Shown: positions 1 through 10,412, counted from the first letter of the stretch. The stretch: DNA of 64,000 nt from Rhynchopus sp. YZ270_cl-10 (GCA_964035575.1 OZ037911.1:744001-808000); one strand, 5' to 3'. The notes: generated by a model not told the origin, from the sequence alone. Translations and numbers: made by a program.

Positions 1-1
1 G

Positions 2-349
2 AGAGCCCCGGTGGATCTGTCGATGCCGCCCAGTGGAGGTCGTCCTATGGCGGGGTTGGAGATCATAGATTCGATACCAGGGTCGTCCGATCCATTGTCG
101 TCGAGTGGGGTGAGGGTCTTTGCAGTGCGGCCAGACGGGCCAGCGGCAATGGCAGGGGTGCGCAACGGAGACTGCATCATCGCCCTCAACGATAAAGATG
201 TGCAGACCAGAGCGGACCTCAAGGCGGTCATGGCAAACTGTCGTCCCAACGATCTGGTCAAAGTAGAGCTGCTTCGTGAAAACGTATCGGAAGCGTTCGA
301 AGTACACCTCAGACTAGGCACCGCACCTTCCACACCAGGGAGGTCATAG
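2..349 (+). CDS. PDZ-domain protein, C-terminal end (5' truncated by window edge)
   Basis: The reading frame is open from the window edge to the TAG at 347-349, so this is the tail of a longer protein. About the last 75 residues form a PDZ fold: a GVRVFAV strand, then PAAMAGVRNGDCIIALND, matching the usual 'G-x-L-x-x-GD-x-I-x-x-I-N' carboxylate-loop and beta region, and then a helix (RADLKAVMA) and a final strand (LVKVELLR). PDZ domains bind C-terminal peptides and serve as scaffolds. Nothing shows the rest of the protein or its location. A second PDZ-ended protein lies at 53208-55904. The domain call is sound; the partner is unknown. Confidence 0.7.
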   Translation, partial: RAPVDLSMPPSGGRPMAGLEIIDSIPGSSDPLSSSGVRVFAVRPDGPAAMAGVRNGDCIIALNDKDVQTRADLKAVMANCRPNDLVKVELLRENVSEAFEVHLRLGTAPSTPGRS

Positions 350-603
350 AGATTTTGAAGAAAAAAGAAAAAAAATGGAAATAACATACGCCTTTTATGC
401 GGTTTTTTGGTGTGTAGTTTGCCGAGGGTTTTCCATGTTAGATACTTTAGTTTTTTTTTTTACATACATCCGGCAATGATAATGTATATTTTTAGGTATT
501 TTGTTTTCCCCAAGAAAAAATGCGAATTTAGAGCTCCCCCCTTCCCCCCCCAGATGAGGAGAAAAAAATACGCCTGAGGATTGATTGGATGTGTACCGTT
601 ATA

Positions 604-665
604 CAGTGGATATTGTACAACTGTAGCAACACAACCCGAGGCAGCTACACTACTCCAACAATTTA
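604..665 (+). repeat. A-family dispersed repeat, copy 1
   Basis: About 60 nt beginning CAGTGGA, containing CAACTGTAGCAACACAACC and ending CTACTCCAACAATTT. It matches three other plus-strand copies at 5679, 12938 and 49831 and weaker minus-strand copies at 21797 and 60478. This copy is the most diverged of the plus-strand four and lacks the A-tract that follows some of the others. Confidence 0.8.
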
Positions 666-822
666 CCGTTATCATGTTACTGTTGTTATTGTGAAGCAAT
701 CCTGATGAGACTACAGAGAAGATGCATCCAAACACGACTGTACAATGATCGTTAGGTCAGCTTTTTTGTGAAGACGCCCTACGTCTTTCCCCGATACTGT
801 GCGGCAAACGTTAGTTGTCATC

Positions 823-873
823 AAGGATGACTAAGCACAGAAAGGTCTTCCGTTTCATCTTATAAACGTTTCT
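823..873 (+). repeat. B-family hairpin repeat, diverged copy
   Basis: AAGGATGACTAAGCACAG followed by TTTCATCTTATAAACG matches the hairpin family seen best at 12773 and 56437. The right arm of the stem is damaged here. Confidence 0.6.
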
Positions 874-1406
874 TCCCTTTAGCTTTCTGCAGTGGGGCCT
901 TTTCAAAAGGGGGTTACAAAATCCATCTTGATTTTTTTGTTGATACAGCCAAATGAATAACCACATCAATCAGCCTTTTTAGCAAACTGCTTTTTTACCC
1001 TTGTATAGGTATACCTCCTATCCTTCAGGCGATGTTTTGTTCATAGATCCTGACAAAAGAGAGGGATTGGTAAGACAACAAAAAGCTTTCCCCCTTTTTT
1101 TTGAAGTCTTTCCTATCAAAGTAAGGTACAAATTATTCATATTTCCTCTAATCTTTGCATCCTCTTAAAAGGGAGGTGATCATATCGATTCTGGCGTTTG
1201 CCAATTCAAAGAAAATAGCAATAAACCCAATAAAAAGCCAAGCATTTCCCCTCTCCCTCCCTATGTAGAATTTTGCAATGAATGTTTAAATGTTAGAATA
1301 CGATTGTGTGTGTGTGTGATTTGAGGGGTATTTCATCGAGTTTCTTTTAAAAGATCTGTAAACACGTGAGGTATATTCATCTTTTAGCGGTTTCTTTTTA
1401 ATGCTT

Positions 1407-1440
1407 AAGGTGACTAACGCACGAGAGGCTCAGCTCACTT
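1407..1440 (+). repeat. B-family hairpin repeat
   Basis: AAGGTGACTAACGCACGAGAG then GCTCAG. The loop CACGAGAG is intact while the stem carries changes. It lies about 1.05 kb downstream of the PDZ gene and 0.64 kb upstream of the IFRD gene. Confidence 0.65.
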
Positions 1441-2082
1441 TTAATAGGGTACATTTCGTGCACCATGAAGCTTCTATTCAGTAGAATAGATAGTATATGA
1501 ATTGCTTCGTAAATATGACAGAAGTACCAGAAGCTTAGGGAGCTTCTGACCGACTTTTTTCTCTCTTATTTTGTGTATCTTTTTACAGTTGAAAAGGAGG
1601 TAGATGCTGTACACAGAGGCAACCCCTTCTCTCTTTTGGCTCTCTCGGTCCAATACGCACATTCGTTTGGAATAAAATAAAATAAAATGCACACACAGTT
1701 CAGTACAGAAACCCCGTCTTCCCTCCACCCAATACCTTTTTCTTCTTCTTCTTCTGAACCCAAACAATACCCCCCTCAGATGAGGATGCAATTCCTCATT
1801 TTTTCTTCTAGGTTCTTGGTCGGAATTACTCTTCTTGGGTTGCTTGCTGATTCCCCATACATTGCTCGCAATGTGTTGCGTTTCTTCAACCAAAACAACA
1901 AATTATATTTATTTGATCATCTGCCATGCTTACCTTTCTCTCATGACTCGCAGACTCTCCACAAAGCGATTTGGTTGTACGAAGGTACACCTCGAGAATG
2001 AGCTCCATATTGTTTTTTTTCTTCTCTACCTCCCACCTCACTTCAGGCAAAAAAACACCCAGTTTTTCACAAAAAAGACACA

Positions 2083-3300
2083 ATGGGAAGAAAGAAGACA
2101 AAGACACCGAATGATGATGATGACGTCTCTCAAGACTCAGACTACTCCGGCAAGCGCAGTGCGAACCGCGACCACGATGACGAGGAGGAGGAGCAGGTCG
2201 AGCTCTTTGACCAGCTGGTCGAGCGTCTGGGCTTCCGCACTGCGAGCGACCGGGAGCAGGCCCTGAAGGAGATGCGGGTCTACATGCACGCGAACCCTGA
2301 TGTCGCAAACGAACACACCGAGGCCAGCGGAGACCTCATCTCCGCCTTATCCCGCTGCATTCGCAATGGAAGCGGCTCGCAGGCTCTCGCCCTTCAGGTT
2401 GCCCAGCTCACTGCTGTCTTCTTTGCTGGAGAGGAATGCGTGGAGGATGTGACCGAACCCCTCGCAGTTCTTGCCATTTTCATTGCAAAGAGCGACCGTG
2501 CTGAGGCAGAGGAAGTATGCGAGGCGATACGTCTCCTCACAGTGTGCCACCTTACCAACCCGCTTCTCGATTTGAGTGGCGACGACGTCGTGGACCTCCT
2601 CTACCAAATCTGGAATGCGAATGCTAAAGCATACCCGAGCGAGGCCTTTTCTGAGGCGATCAGCTGCTGGGTGCTGTGCGCTACGACATACGACACTTCT
2701 GGGCCTAATGCAGAGCTTGACTCTTTCTTCAAAGAGGGCCAAAAATTGGTGAACCTTATCGGAAATCTTGACTATGATATTAGCTGCGCTGCGCTCGAAG
2801 GGGTAGGTCTTATGTATGAAAGCGCGTCAAAAGCGTTGTCCCGGCCTCCACCAGGGTTAGGGAGAAAGGACCCAGATGCGCTGTTGGAGGTGATTCTCTC
2901 GGAGAATGATAAGTCTGTGAAGAAAGCGCAGAGGAAGAACCGTAAGGAGCTGGCCCGCAAGGTGCAAGGTACCATGGATGGAGCAGAAGACGTGAACTGT
3001 AGAATCACAATAGGCACGCAGAAGCTTGAGTTTGAAGGGTGGAAGAGGCAGCTGCAGATTGACTTCCTGCGGGATGTGTTGCTCTCGGGGTTGACGGCGT
3101 ACCTAAAGGAAAATCAGGTGGTGCGGGATTTCCTCAACATCAGCCATCTCAACTTTGGGCAAAAAAAAGACAGAAAGGATAGAAAAGCGGAACGCAAAGC
3201 ACAACAAGAAACTTCCCGCGAAAAAAGCAAAAACAAAACTATGAGTGACCACAAAAAAAGCAGCGCGAAAATGAGGTCCCAATTCTGCGAGGAAGAATAG
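2083..3300 (+). CDS. IFRD-family protein (interferon-related developmental regulator-like)
   Basis: 405 residues. The N-terminus is charged and Asp/Glu-rich (residues 5-45). An all-helical armadillo-like body of about 45-290 follows. The C-terminal region at about 300-355 (ITIGTQKLEFEGW, then LRDVLLSGLTAYLKENQVVR and DFLNI) fits the IFRD C-terminal domain, which in animal proteins reads similarly around 'W..KR.Y..LKD.L..G...HL..N..LRD.F'. The tail is Lys/Arg-rich, suggesting nuclear or ribosome association. Animal and yeast IFRD relatives act in transcription control and ribosome binding; that role here is inferred. The start follows a pyrimidine-rich stretch and an A-rich leader. No intron is needed. 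Confidence 0.75.
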   Translation: MGRKKTKTPNDDDDVSQDSDYSGKRSANRDHDDEEEEQVELFDQLVERLGFRTASDREQALKEMRVYMHANPDVANEHTEASGDLISALSRCIRNGSGSQALALQVAQLTAVFFAGEECVEDVTEPLAVLAIFIAKSDRAEAEEVCEAIRLLTVCHLTNPLLDLSGDDVVDLLYQIWNANAKAYPSEAFSEAISCWVLCATTYDTSGPNAELDSFFKEGQKLVNLIGNLDYDISCAALEGVGLMYESASKALSRPPPGLGRKDPDALLEVILSENDKSVKKAQRKNRKELARKVQGTMDGAEDVNCRITIGTQKLEFEGWKRQLQIDFLRDVLLSGLTAYLKENQVVRDFLNISHLNFGQKKDRKDRKAERKAQQETSREKSKNKTMSDHKKSSAKMRSQFCEEE

Positions 3301-3454
3301 TGAAAAAAAACAAAAAATAGTACAGACCCGAATTCTCCCACCTGGTGGAATTACTCGGCGATTGTCGACACAACAAAAAATGTACGAGGAAGAGAAGGTT
3401 CCTGTGGAATATGTGTATTAAGTCGTTTGTAGTATCACTTTCCTTTTTTTGTGC

Positions 3455-3513
3455 ATCATATACCAAGGTACACTGTCACGAGAGGGCTGTTGTATTTCAA
3501 GGCAACTTTTTTT
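3455..3513 (+). repeat. D-family dispersed repeat
   Basis: CATATACCAAGGTACACTG, then TCACGAGAGGGCTGTTG and a TATTTCAAG..CAACTTTTT end. Related copies lie at 12520-12580, 48372-48421 and 56277-56333. It shares the CACGAGAGG core with the B-family hairpin but not its paired stem. Confidence 0.7.
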
Positions 3514-3744
3514 TTTTGAGGAGAGAGCAGGAGAAGTCTTGTATTGTGTGCCATTCTGTGAAGGGTGATTTTTCCCCCCCCCCCATCCTCTTTCCCTCAG
3601 GTTTGTTGGGGAAAGATGTGTGTGCCATTTTAGCCTTTTTTTTTTCCCTTTCTCTGTTTCTCCGTCTGTCTCTCTCCTCCATGCACCTGCCCTATTCTAT
3701 TGTTACACAACAATGTTACATCAAGGGGGCCACAACCTAAGGTT

Positions 3745-3870
3745 CTGTTGACCATCAACAAAACCTTTTTTTGAAAACGGGGGGAGAAAAAAAATATAGC
3801 GGGGCAACAATATTTGAGTGTACCATTGGTAATCAATGTTATTTTCAATGATGATATAGGTGAGTGACGA
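3745..3870 (-). mobile_element. Diverged trace of the 298-bp hAT MITE (minus strand)
   Basis: GTTCTGTTGACCATCAACA followed by TTTGAAAACGGGGGG is the reverse complement of the distinctive inner hairpin and neighbouring C-run of the elements at 11920 and 35711. Weaker similarity continues for about 80 bp. No terminal repeats can be made out, so the copy is old or partial. Confidence 0.4.
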
Positions 3871-4137
3871 CATCTCCCCCTTTTTTTGCCAGTTGTGTGT
3901 CGTTTGCCCGCCGACTCCATTTTCTTGGAGCTTCCAGGACCGTACATGCTCCGTTCCCTAAAAAAGGTGGTCAAAAAGTTTTCAAAAAAAAGCAAGAACA
4001 AAAACCAAAACCAAAAATAACTATTTATTGGAGTGAAAATAAATGGGCCGAATGAGGTAGAGAGCGTCTTTGTATGCCTGTACTAAAAATTAAATGTTGG
4101 GGACAAAAATAGTAGCCAAGTTTGTAACAAAAAAAAG

Positions 4138-4192
4138 TACAGTGGAGTTCATCCTCGGGTGTCTGACACTAATACAGCCAAGTTTTCAAAAA
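4138..4192 (+). repeat. C-family dispersed repeat
   Basis: Starts CAGTGGAGTTCATCCT and ends ACTAATACAGCCAAGTTTTC before an A-run. A close copy lies at 11622-11675 and related 3' halves at 10285-10330 and 48570-48620. The CAGTGGAG head is shared with the A family. Confidence 0.7.
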
Positions 4193-4317
4193 ACGAAAAA
4201 AAAAAAAAAAACTGAAATATTTTTTAGTATCAGTAAACAGGTCAATGGGGTGTGTGTTATGGGATCAGAGTCGTCCATGGTATCTTTTTTCCCCCCCTTT
4301 TTTTTTCTTCTAGTGTT

Positions 4318-4362
4318 TAGGTGACCAAGCGTATGAGGCTTAGGTACATCTATCTTACGAAT
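4318..4362 (+). repeat. B-family hairpin repeat, diverged copy
   Basis: AGGTGACCAAGCGTATGAGGC followed by TTAGGTACATC and ATCTTACGAA. It keeps the AAGC/GCTT part of the stem with an altered loop. Confidence 0.55.
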
Positions 4363-4550
4363 TTACCTTTTTTGTTTTGATTTTTTTTTTGCCTGGCCAA
4401 AGGTTTTCCGCCCTTGATTATCTTATTGTATTATCAAATTCAGAAAAGAACAAAAAATGCGTGGAGTTCACACGAGAAAAAAGCGAGGTGTCTATACACG
4501 TCATCAATTTTTCAATTTTTCAAAAAAAAAAAAAAAAACTGACAGTGGAG

Positions 4551-5678
4551 CAGGCTTTGCGCTAACTTCTGTCCTTTGTCCCGGGATTTTTGGATATTTT
4601 TGTGGTGCGTTTTTTTTTTGCAAACCGGGGTTTCCTTAAGAAAACCAGAGAATCTCATATTTCATAGTAAGGGTACTTTAGAGTGTTTTCACACACACAT
4701 GTGACCCCACCGTGGAGAGCAATCGACTCGCGCGATCAAAAGAAAGCAGAGAAGAGGGAAAAGAAAAAAGAAAAAAGTTGGGTACCGTGCGCCTGCGGCG
4801 CTACCTGTTCCTACCCTCCTTTATGTTTAAACACGATGTACTTATGTACGTGTTCATTTTATTTTGAGTGCGACTCCACATCCCCCCTGAGGATGATCTC
4901 CTTCCTCGCGGATAAAGATTGATTAGGACGCCATGGGACACACCTCCGAGGCCATAACCGTCCTGGGTTTTCTCACTCTTCTCTGTGGTCACTGAAACCC
5001 CACCGCCATCACTACGTTACCGATAGCTTCTTCAGTACGTTGGGTTTTCAGACCTGAAAATAACCCTTGTTTACGAATATGGGCTCATGTTTTGTCAAAT
5101 TTTAAGTCGCTGCATTTTTGTCCATTTTTCCGTACATCCCAATCCGGGATTGGTTCGGAAATGCAACAAAACGACCTCTTGGCGGGAAAAAGCCACAGGA
5201 AATTTACGCACTTTTTGCAAACAGGGGTTTCCTTACTAAAACCAGAGGAATCTCATCGTTCAGAGTAAGAGTACTTTAGAGTGTTTTTGCACACACATGT
5301 GACCCCACCGTGGAGAGCAATCGGCTCGTGCAATCAAAAGAAAGCAGAGAAAAGGGAAAAATAAAAAGACAAAAGTTGGGTACCGTGCGCCTGCGGCGCT
5401 ACCTGTTCCCAGTCAAAACACCACAATTTCATCTGAATTTGGGTTTTCAGACCTGAAAATGCCCCTCGTTAAGAGTATGGGTTCATATTTTGTGAAAATT
5501 TAAGTCACTAAAATTTTGTCCATTTTTCCGAATATGCCCCACCACAGCCCGGGATTGGCTCGGAAATGCCACAAAACACTGCTTTTTCACCCCCTGACGC
5601 ACAACTATTTGAGGTGCGTTTTTTTGGTCCCGAAACACGATTTTTCAGATTTTTTTCCAAAAGTTAGCGCGAAGCCTG
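4551..5678. mobile_element. hAT-type non-autonomous DNA transposon (1128 bp)
   Basis: The ends are 18-bp terminal inverted repeats, CAGGCTTTGCGCTAACTT at 4551-4568 and AAGTTAGCGCGAAGCCTG at 5661-5678, with one mismatch. The element is flanked by a perfect 8-bp target duplication CAGTGGAG (4543-4550 and 5679-5686). CAG-type ends plus an 8-bp duplication are the signature of hAT transposons. No transposase frame is present. Inside, a segment of about 200 bp (about 4617-4805) recurs at about 5215-5405, and a further segment (5037-5180) recurs at 5440-5570, so the element contains an internal tandem duplication. It shares the palindromic-looking GTGCGCCTGCGGCGC block with the other TIR elements. 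Confidence 0.85.
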
Positions 5679-5740
5679 CAGTGGAGATTGCACAACTGTG
5701 GCAACACAACCGAGGCTACTACACTACTCCAACAATTTAT
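5679..5740 (+). repeat. A-family dispersed repeat, copy 2
   Basis: Full-length copy whose first eight bases are the right target duplication of the hAT element at 4551-5678. The transposon therefore inserted at the head of this repeat. It is followed by ATC and an A-run. Confidence 0.8.
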
Positions 5741-6640
5741 CAAAAAAAAAAAAAACAACAACAGCATTTTCTTCTGAAACCCTAAGACCGATCTTCCTAT
5801 CCACAGAGTAGGTCCAACGGGTTTCAATAAATGAATTCCATAAAAAAAACAAACAGTACCGTATTGCACTCCACTAAACTCCACCAAATTTCAGGCAAAA
5901 TCAAGTGGGCTATCTTTCAAAAAAAAAATAGTTATTTTTTCTCATGGAGAGTCAGTTCACCTTACGTCCCGTCCCCCCTCTTATTTTTGAATGTACAAAA
6001 TGTATTTTTTTTTCTCCCCCGTCTTACCTTTGTAGTTCTGTACAATTGGGAATTGTCGATGCCAAAATTTGATGTCAATCTCTTTTTTCCTTCTTCAAGC
6101 ATGACTGAATTGCCATAATCAAAGCTTCTCTGTTAACAAACTCCCCCCTATACCCTATACCCTATACCCTATTCCAGGAGGAAAAAAAGAAGACAAAAAA
6201 AACAAAAAAAAAAAAAAAAAGGTTTCGAAAAGGTTTTGTTCCTCCAAGGGAACCTTCCTTTTTAACCAACACAAAAAAAACAACAAAACAAAAAACAAAA
6301 AACAAAAAAACAAACACGCTGACGCAGCAAACAACTGGGGCTGATACCAAAAAAAAGTGCTCCCTGCCCCTTTACTTTCTACCTTTCTTTCGAAAAATGA
6401 TTATGACACCTACTGCAAAGGCGTTCTCCTTTTCTTTGCTCTCTTTTATCAATCCAATGAAAGAAAGAAAAAAATGGCCTGCTATGATAGTAGCCTCTAA
6501 TCAAACAATTTCATTTTTTTTTATACTTTTTTTTAGATCCCTCCTGCTTCACCCTCTATCATTCAAATAGGAACACGATACACTGGGCATTTTTTCCTCT
6601 CTTTTCTCTCGCCTTCCCCTTTTCCCCCTTAGCCGTTCTA

Positions 6641-7444
6641 ATGCTGTGGATCCCATGCGTTATCTTTCTCACATTTGTGTTCTTCTTTGCATACAAATTG
6701 CTTAAACCTGATTCTGCTGAGGTTACGGCCTTCAACGAAGCATGGCGTGTAGGCGCTGCTGGGGGTGCCTTAGGGGATGCTGCTGCCGCCCCTACTATGG
6801 CTTCGCGTGAAGAATCTGATTCTGAAGAAGAAGCAAAAGAGGGTTTGGTACCTAGAGGCAGGCTTGCGAAGATGAAGGCAGCGAAGGACAAAAAAAAGGA
6901 GGAGAAGAGGAAACGGCATGAAGCGACCCAACAAAACAACACTCAACAACGTGCTGATGCAGACCGGAAACGGCGGGCAAGAGAAGAGCGGGAGCACCTC
7001 GAGGATGCGAGGGAACAGGAACGGCTTTTGGTGCTTGAGGAAAAAAAGCAAAAGAGATCCCTCGAAGAGCAGAACCAATGGGAAGGGGGGATGGGGATAG
7101 AGGAGGAAGGGGAATACGAGGAGGAGGATTCAGTTCTCGGGCCTATGGCGGATGAGGATGTGGCAGCAGACTTCATCGCCAAGGTGAAGACCGACAAGGT
7201 GACCCTCCTCGAACCCCTTGCAGCACATTTCAACACAACAGTAGAACGTTGTGTCACCGCAATCGAGACATTCCAAGCAAACGGCACTCTCCCAGGAGTA
7301 TTCGATGAACGAGGCAAGTTCATCCACATTACAGAGTCTGAGTACGAAGCAGTGGCAGCCTTCATAGAGAAACGAGGCAGACTGAGCATAAACGATCTAG
7401 CCTCACACAGCGCAGGGCTCGTTGATCTCTCTTGCAAAGAGTGA
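6641..7444 (+). CDS. DDRGK1: DDRGK domain protein, UFBP1-like (UFMylation factor)
   Basis: 267 residues. Residues 2-20 are a hydrophobic anchor or signal-anchor. Residues 55-145 are a highly charged Lys/Arg/Glu coiled coil. Residues 165-262 are a winged-helix region containing FDERGKFIHIT (221-231), followed by an EKRGRLSI strand. This order (ER anchor, charged helix, DDRGK domain) is that of DDRGK1/UFBP1, which on the ER surface joins UFL1 in transferring UFM1, for instance to ribosomes during ER-phagy. The defining motif is DERGK rather than DDRGK, a conservative change. No other UFM1-pathway gene is seen in the window. Confidence 0.88.
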   Translation: MLWIPCVIFLTFVFFFAYKLLKPDSAEVTAFNEAWRVGAAGGALGDAAAAPTMASREESDSEEEAKEGLVPRGRLAKMKAAKDKKKEEKRKRHEATQQNNTQQRADADRKRRAREEREHLEDAREQERLLVLEEKKQKRSLEEQNQWEGGMGIEEEGEYEEEDSVLGPMADEDVAADFIAKVKTDKVTLLEPLAAHFNTTVERCVTAIETFQANGTLPGVFDERGKFIHITESEYEAVAAFIEKRGRLSINDLASHSAGLVDLSCKE

Positions 7445-7833
7445 AGGGAAGGGTGGGGATATTTTTTTCAAAAGAGACCTTTTAAAATGACAAAATTTTG
7501 GTGCTGTCTTTTCCGCGAAGCGAGGGAAGAAAAAAAAAATTTTTTTTTTAAAACCTCCTCTTCAACCAACTAATGTGCTCTACACTACAAAACGCAGATC
7601 CTTTCGATTTTGCGAAAATCCGCCATCTCACGCATCTTGGTTCGACCCCAGCTCTCCGACTCAAAGGACAGTTGATGTCATCACCTCCACTGTTCTCCCT
7701 TTATGTACGAATCGTCGTACAACCCTCCCCATTTTTTTTTACCTCTTCTGCTACAAAATTATCCAAAAAAACAAAAGGAACACAATAAACACAACCTTTT
7801 TTATCGTTCCACAACTACACACAAAAGAATACA
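7445..7833. other. Intergenic region, nothing recognised
   Basis: Short spacer of A/T runs and pyrimidine-rich DNA leading into the Pumilio gene. No repeat family member or gene is seen. Confidence 0.5.
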
Positions 7834-10412
7834 ATGACAAAACACGACGAAACGTTGTCCTCCGCCTCCAGCGACGACTCCCCTGTTGAGCAGAGCGTGC
7901 CCATCGTGGTGCCTCCCATGCAGGAGCCGCCGAAGGAGTCTTCTGCCCCTGAAGGAAGTGACGACCAGCTGGTTGCCAGCGCCTCTGCTGCTGCCAAGGC
8001 GAACCTTATGCGGTCTCCTTTAAACGGAAAGTCCTTAGGAGTGATGAACCCGAACGGGAAGATGGTATGGGTGCCCTACCAGGAGGACTGGACGACATTG
8101 GATATGCTGAAGTCCGATGTGGCTGCGGCGTGGGGCACCCCGCAGAACACTGACTTTCAGATTACCCGCGCGATGCCGCTGCTGTCTGACGCTCTTATTG
8201 ACTATCAGTGCATGGCGGGGGAGATTCTCTATGTTCTTCCTAAGCCGGTCTCTTCGATGACTGCTGCAGCTGCGCCAGCGGCAGCAGGAAGCGCTGCTGC
8301 AGCACCCACGTCACGTCGTGCAGTGCCCACCCCAGCAACCCCAGACACTTCGTTCAGCTCGGATATGACGGCGTCGACTGCTGCGTCGATGAGTGTCGGG
8401 TGGTACCAGCTGCCCCCGGATGAGAGGATCGCGCATGCGGCGCGCAACTTAGAGCAGATAGTGAACAACGCAAAGAGTTGCACAGAGTTGCAGGCAAACC
8501 TCGAGCAGGCGCACAGCATGCGTGTAGACTGTACCCCTGTGCTGCAGAAGGTTGAGTTGAATTTGCAGGACCTCGTGGTGCACCCAGCAGGGAACTATCT
8601 GGTGTCGAAGTGTTTTGACTACCACGTTCCCCTGATCCAGCAGGCAACGGATCTCCTCGGCCGCAACCTCCGGATGTACGCGCTGCACAAACACGCGTCG
8701 TATGTGATTGAGACGATCCTCACGCATCAGATGACCCCGTTGGAGTGCCGCCGCTTCCTGATCACGGAGATCTTCAACCCGACCAACCGCATCACCATCG
8801 CAACACACGATTCAGGGAACTTTGTGATCCAGAGGGCGATTGAGTGCTGTCCCGACGACTTGGTGGAGACGATGACGGATGCGGTTGTGGTATGTCCTCG
8901 CAACGTTTAAAGCACACATCTACCCGTTCAAGGGTCGCTAGCTGAGCCCAGGTTTAGGGCCATCTTGCTTAAAGTTTCTCTTAAGGGTTGAGTACGACCT
9001 GTGTTCTGTAGTGCATGTGCTACTTACGTTCGAGTCTCTGAGGATATCCTTCAGGAATTCAGTAGGAATGATGTAATGTGATGTGATACCATGGGTGTCA
9101 GAGTTTTGTAATGTCTTTTGTGTCCTTAGGATTTGGGAGTCTTGGTGATATTGAGTACATAATTTATATTGTCGATGTAACTGAAAAATAAAATATACAC
9201 CACTACTCAGGCTGTCGCACCACTGACCCCGCACGGCGCGAAGATGCAGAAGAAGGTGCTCTCGCGTGTGTCGAAGGGTAGTGCAGGCAACTTCGGGCCG
9301 CGTGCTGGGGAGAAGTTCTCTGAGAACAGCCGCCAGCGTGGAGAGGGTGTGCGTCGTGCCAGTGGCAGCAACAACCAACAGCAGCAGCAGCAGCCACGTG
9401 GCCCACCCCAGGCCCCACCGGCGTACTCGTCAGTGGCGCACAAGAAGCAGGGAGGTGCGCCGGCACAGCAGCAGCAGCAGCAGGCGACCACAAACACATC
9501 TGTGCCCGCGTCGCCGTCCACACCAATGAGCCTGCACCACCTGCCACCCTCGCAGCATATGCCCCCTACCGCCCCTGCAGAGTACTGCGATGTATGTTCA
9601 TTCTGTCCATTTATTTGAAATTCCAAGTTAGGGTGAGGCGTTTGCACTTTTTGTTTTTGAAAGAGTAATGTAATTCTTGCGCAGATTATGGTCCCAATTG
9701 GTGGAGTTACCCCCCTTCTCGAGGTAGCAGCTCGCTTAATGCACTAATATGTCACACTGTTCACAACCCACGATTCCCCTCAACACAGCAGGCGTACGAC
9801 CAGCAGCAACAGCAGCAGATCCCACAGCAACAGATCCCGCAGCAGCAGATGCAGCAGCAGCAGCAGTACCACCAGTACCCGGCACAGGGGTACTATGATT
9901 ACCAGGGACAGCAGCAGCAGCAGCCGCAGCAGCAGCAGATCCCCCAGCAGCAGCACTCACAGTACGCCCTGCCGCCTCAGGAGCCGCAGCAGGACGGCAA
10001 GCACAGCCCCTACGCAACGAACCTCCAGCCCAGCCCCTACCACAGTGCCTCGTCGTTCCCGTCGACCCCACCAAGCATGGATGAAGGTATAGTCTTTTTT
10101 TAAAACCCATTTCATCAATTTTCTGCCATGATCCGATTTTTTTTATTGTGCTACCATTCTGCACAATGTGTGTTCACAAAACTGTAGTATGGATGTTAAG
10201 GAATACGGGACTATTTCCTCTTTTGTGTGGTTAAGAGTGTGTGTACAAACCGGTACCACAAAAAAAATGCAATTTGCAAAAATGCAAAAACTCAATTAGT
10301 CTACACTAATACAACCAAGTTTTCAAAAAAAAAACATAACATTCATAACACAGGTGCAGAGCATGAACGTTACTACGCTTGGCAGGACGTACAGCCGGAG
10401 ATCCAGCACTGA
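7834..10412 (+). CDS. Pumilio/PUF-repeat RNA-binding protein with polyglutamine region, four exons
   Basis: Best model is exons 7834-8889, 9211-9591, 9789-10086 and 10354-10412, giving 597 residues. Introns begin GTATGT, GTATGT and GTATAG and end in CAG. The N-terminal third is Ala/Ser/Pro-rich and includes a compact region near residue 70-125 that may be a small folded domain. Residues of about 210-365 carry PUF-type helices: HPAGNYLVSKCFD, HKHASYVIETIL and HDSGNFVIQRAIE each match the RNA-facing helix with its N/S-x-x-x-Q/E-like positions. Only about four repeats are evident, against eight in classic Pumilio. The C-terminal 200 residues are Gln-rich (CAG runs in exons 2 and 3) and end HERYYAW. 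PUF proteins bind 3' UTRs and repress or localise mRNAs. Confidence 0.78.
9378..9990 (+). repeat. CAG/CAA polyglutamine tracts in Pumilio exons 2 and 3
   Basis: Several interrupted CAG runs (about 9378-9394, 9466-9483, 9798-9870 and 9910-9955) encode Gln stretches of four to seven residues split by Ile-Pro or Met. They are in frame and are interrupted by an intron. Confidence 0.8.
10285..10330 (+). repeat. C-family repeat 3' half, inside Pumilio intron 3
   Basis: GTCTACACTAATACAACC followed by AAGTTTTC and an A-run. It sits just upstream of the intron's 3' splice site (CAG at 10351-10353). Its ACTAAT could act as the branch-point sequence; that is an inference. Confidence 0.6.

Larger units (their letters stand above)
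350..2082. other. Intergenic region with dispersed repeats, no gene seen
   Basis: T- and A-tract-rich DNA between the PDZ gene and the IFRD gene. Short open frames here have no domain-like composition. The region holds one A-family repeat and two copies of the hairpin family, listed separately. A pyrimidine-rich stretch at about 1720-1770 and 2010-2045 precedes the next start codon. Confidence 0.6.
3301..6640. other. Intergenic region rich in small elements
   Basis: No gene is supported in this 3.3 kb. It contains D-, C- and B-family repeats, a hAT-type element (4551-5678), an A-family copy, a diverged trace of the hAT MITE near 3745-3870 and a short TACCCTA run near 6149-6172. Long homopolymer T and A runs dominate the rest. 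Confidence 0.6.

Noticed and set aside
1687-2266. Overlapping 104- and 143-codon frames upstream of the IFRD gene
   Set aside because: They overlap the probable leader and start of a good gene, have no domain character, and are rich in codons from pyrimidine tracts.
3747-4000. A full third copy of the 298-bp hAT MITE
   Set aside because: Only the inner hairpin and some neighbouring bases match. Ends and target duplication cannot be found, so it is kept only as a trace.
5516-5887. Peptides reading like 'EIAQLWQHN' and their antisense in several intergenic frames
   Set aside because: They are translations of the A-family repeat in different local frames, not conserved coding sequence.
6149-6172. 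TACCCTA repeats as an internal telomere sequence
   Set aside because: Only about three to four units, in a generally low-complexity spacer. Too short to claim.
7575-7665. Possible tRNA (GGTTCGACCCC box near 7641)
   Set aside because: No cloverleaf can be drawn: the acceptor and anticodon arms do not pair. No other tRNA or rRNA gene was seen in the window.
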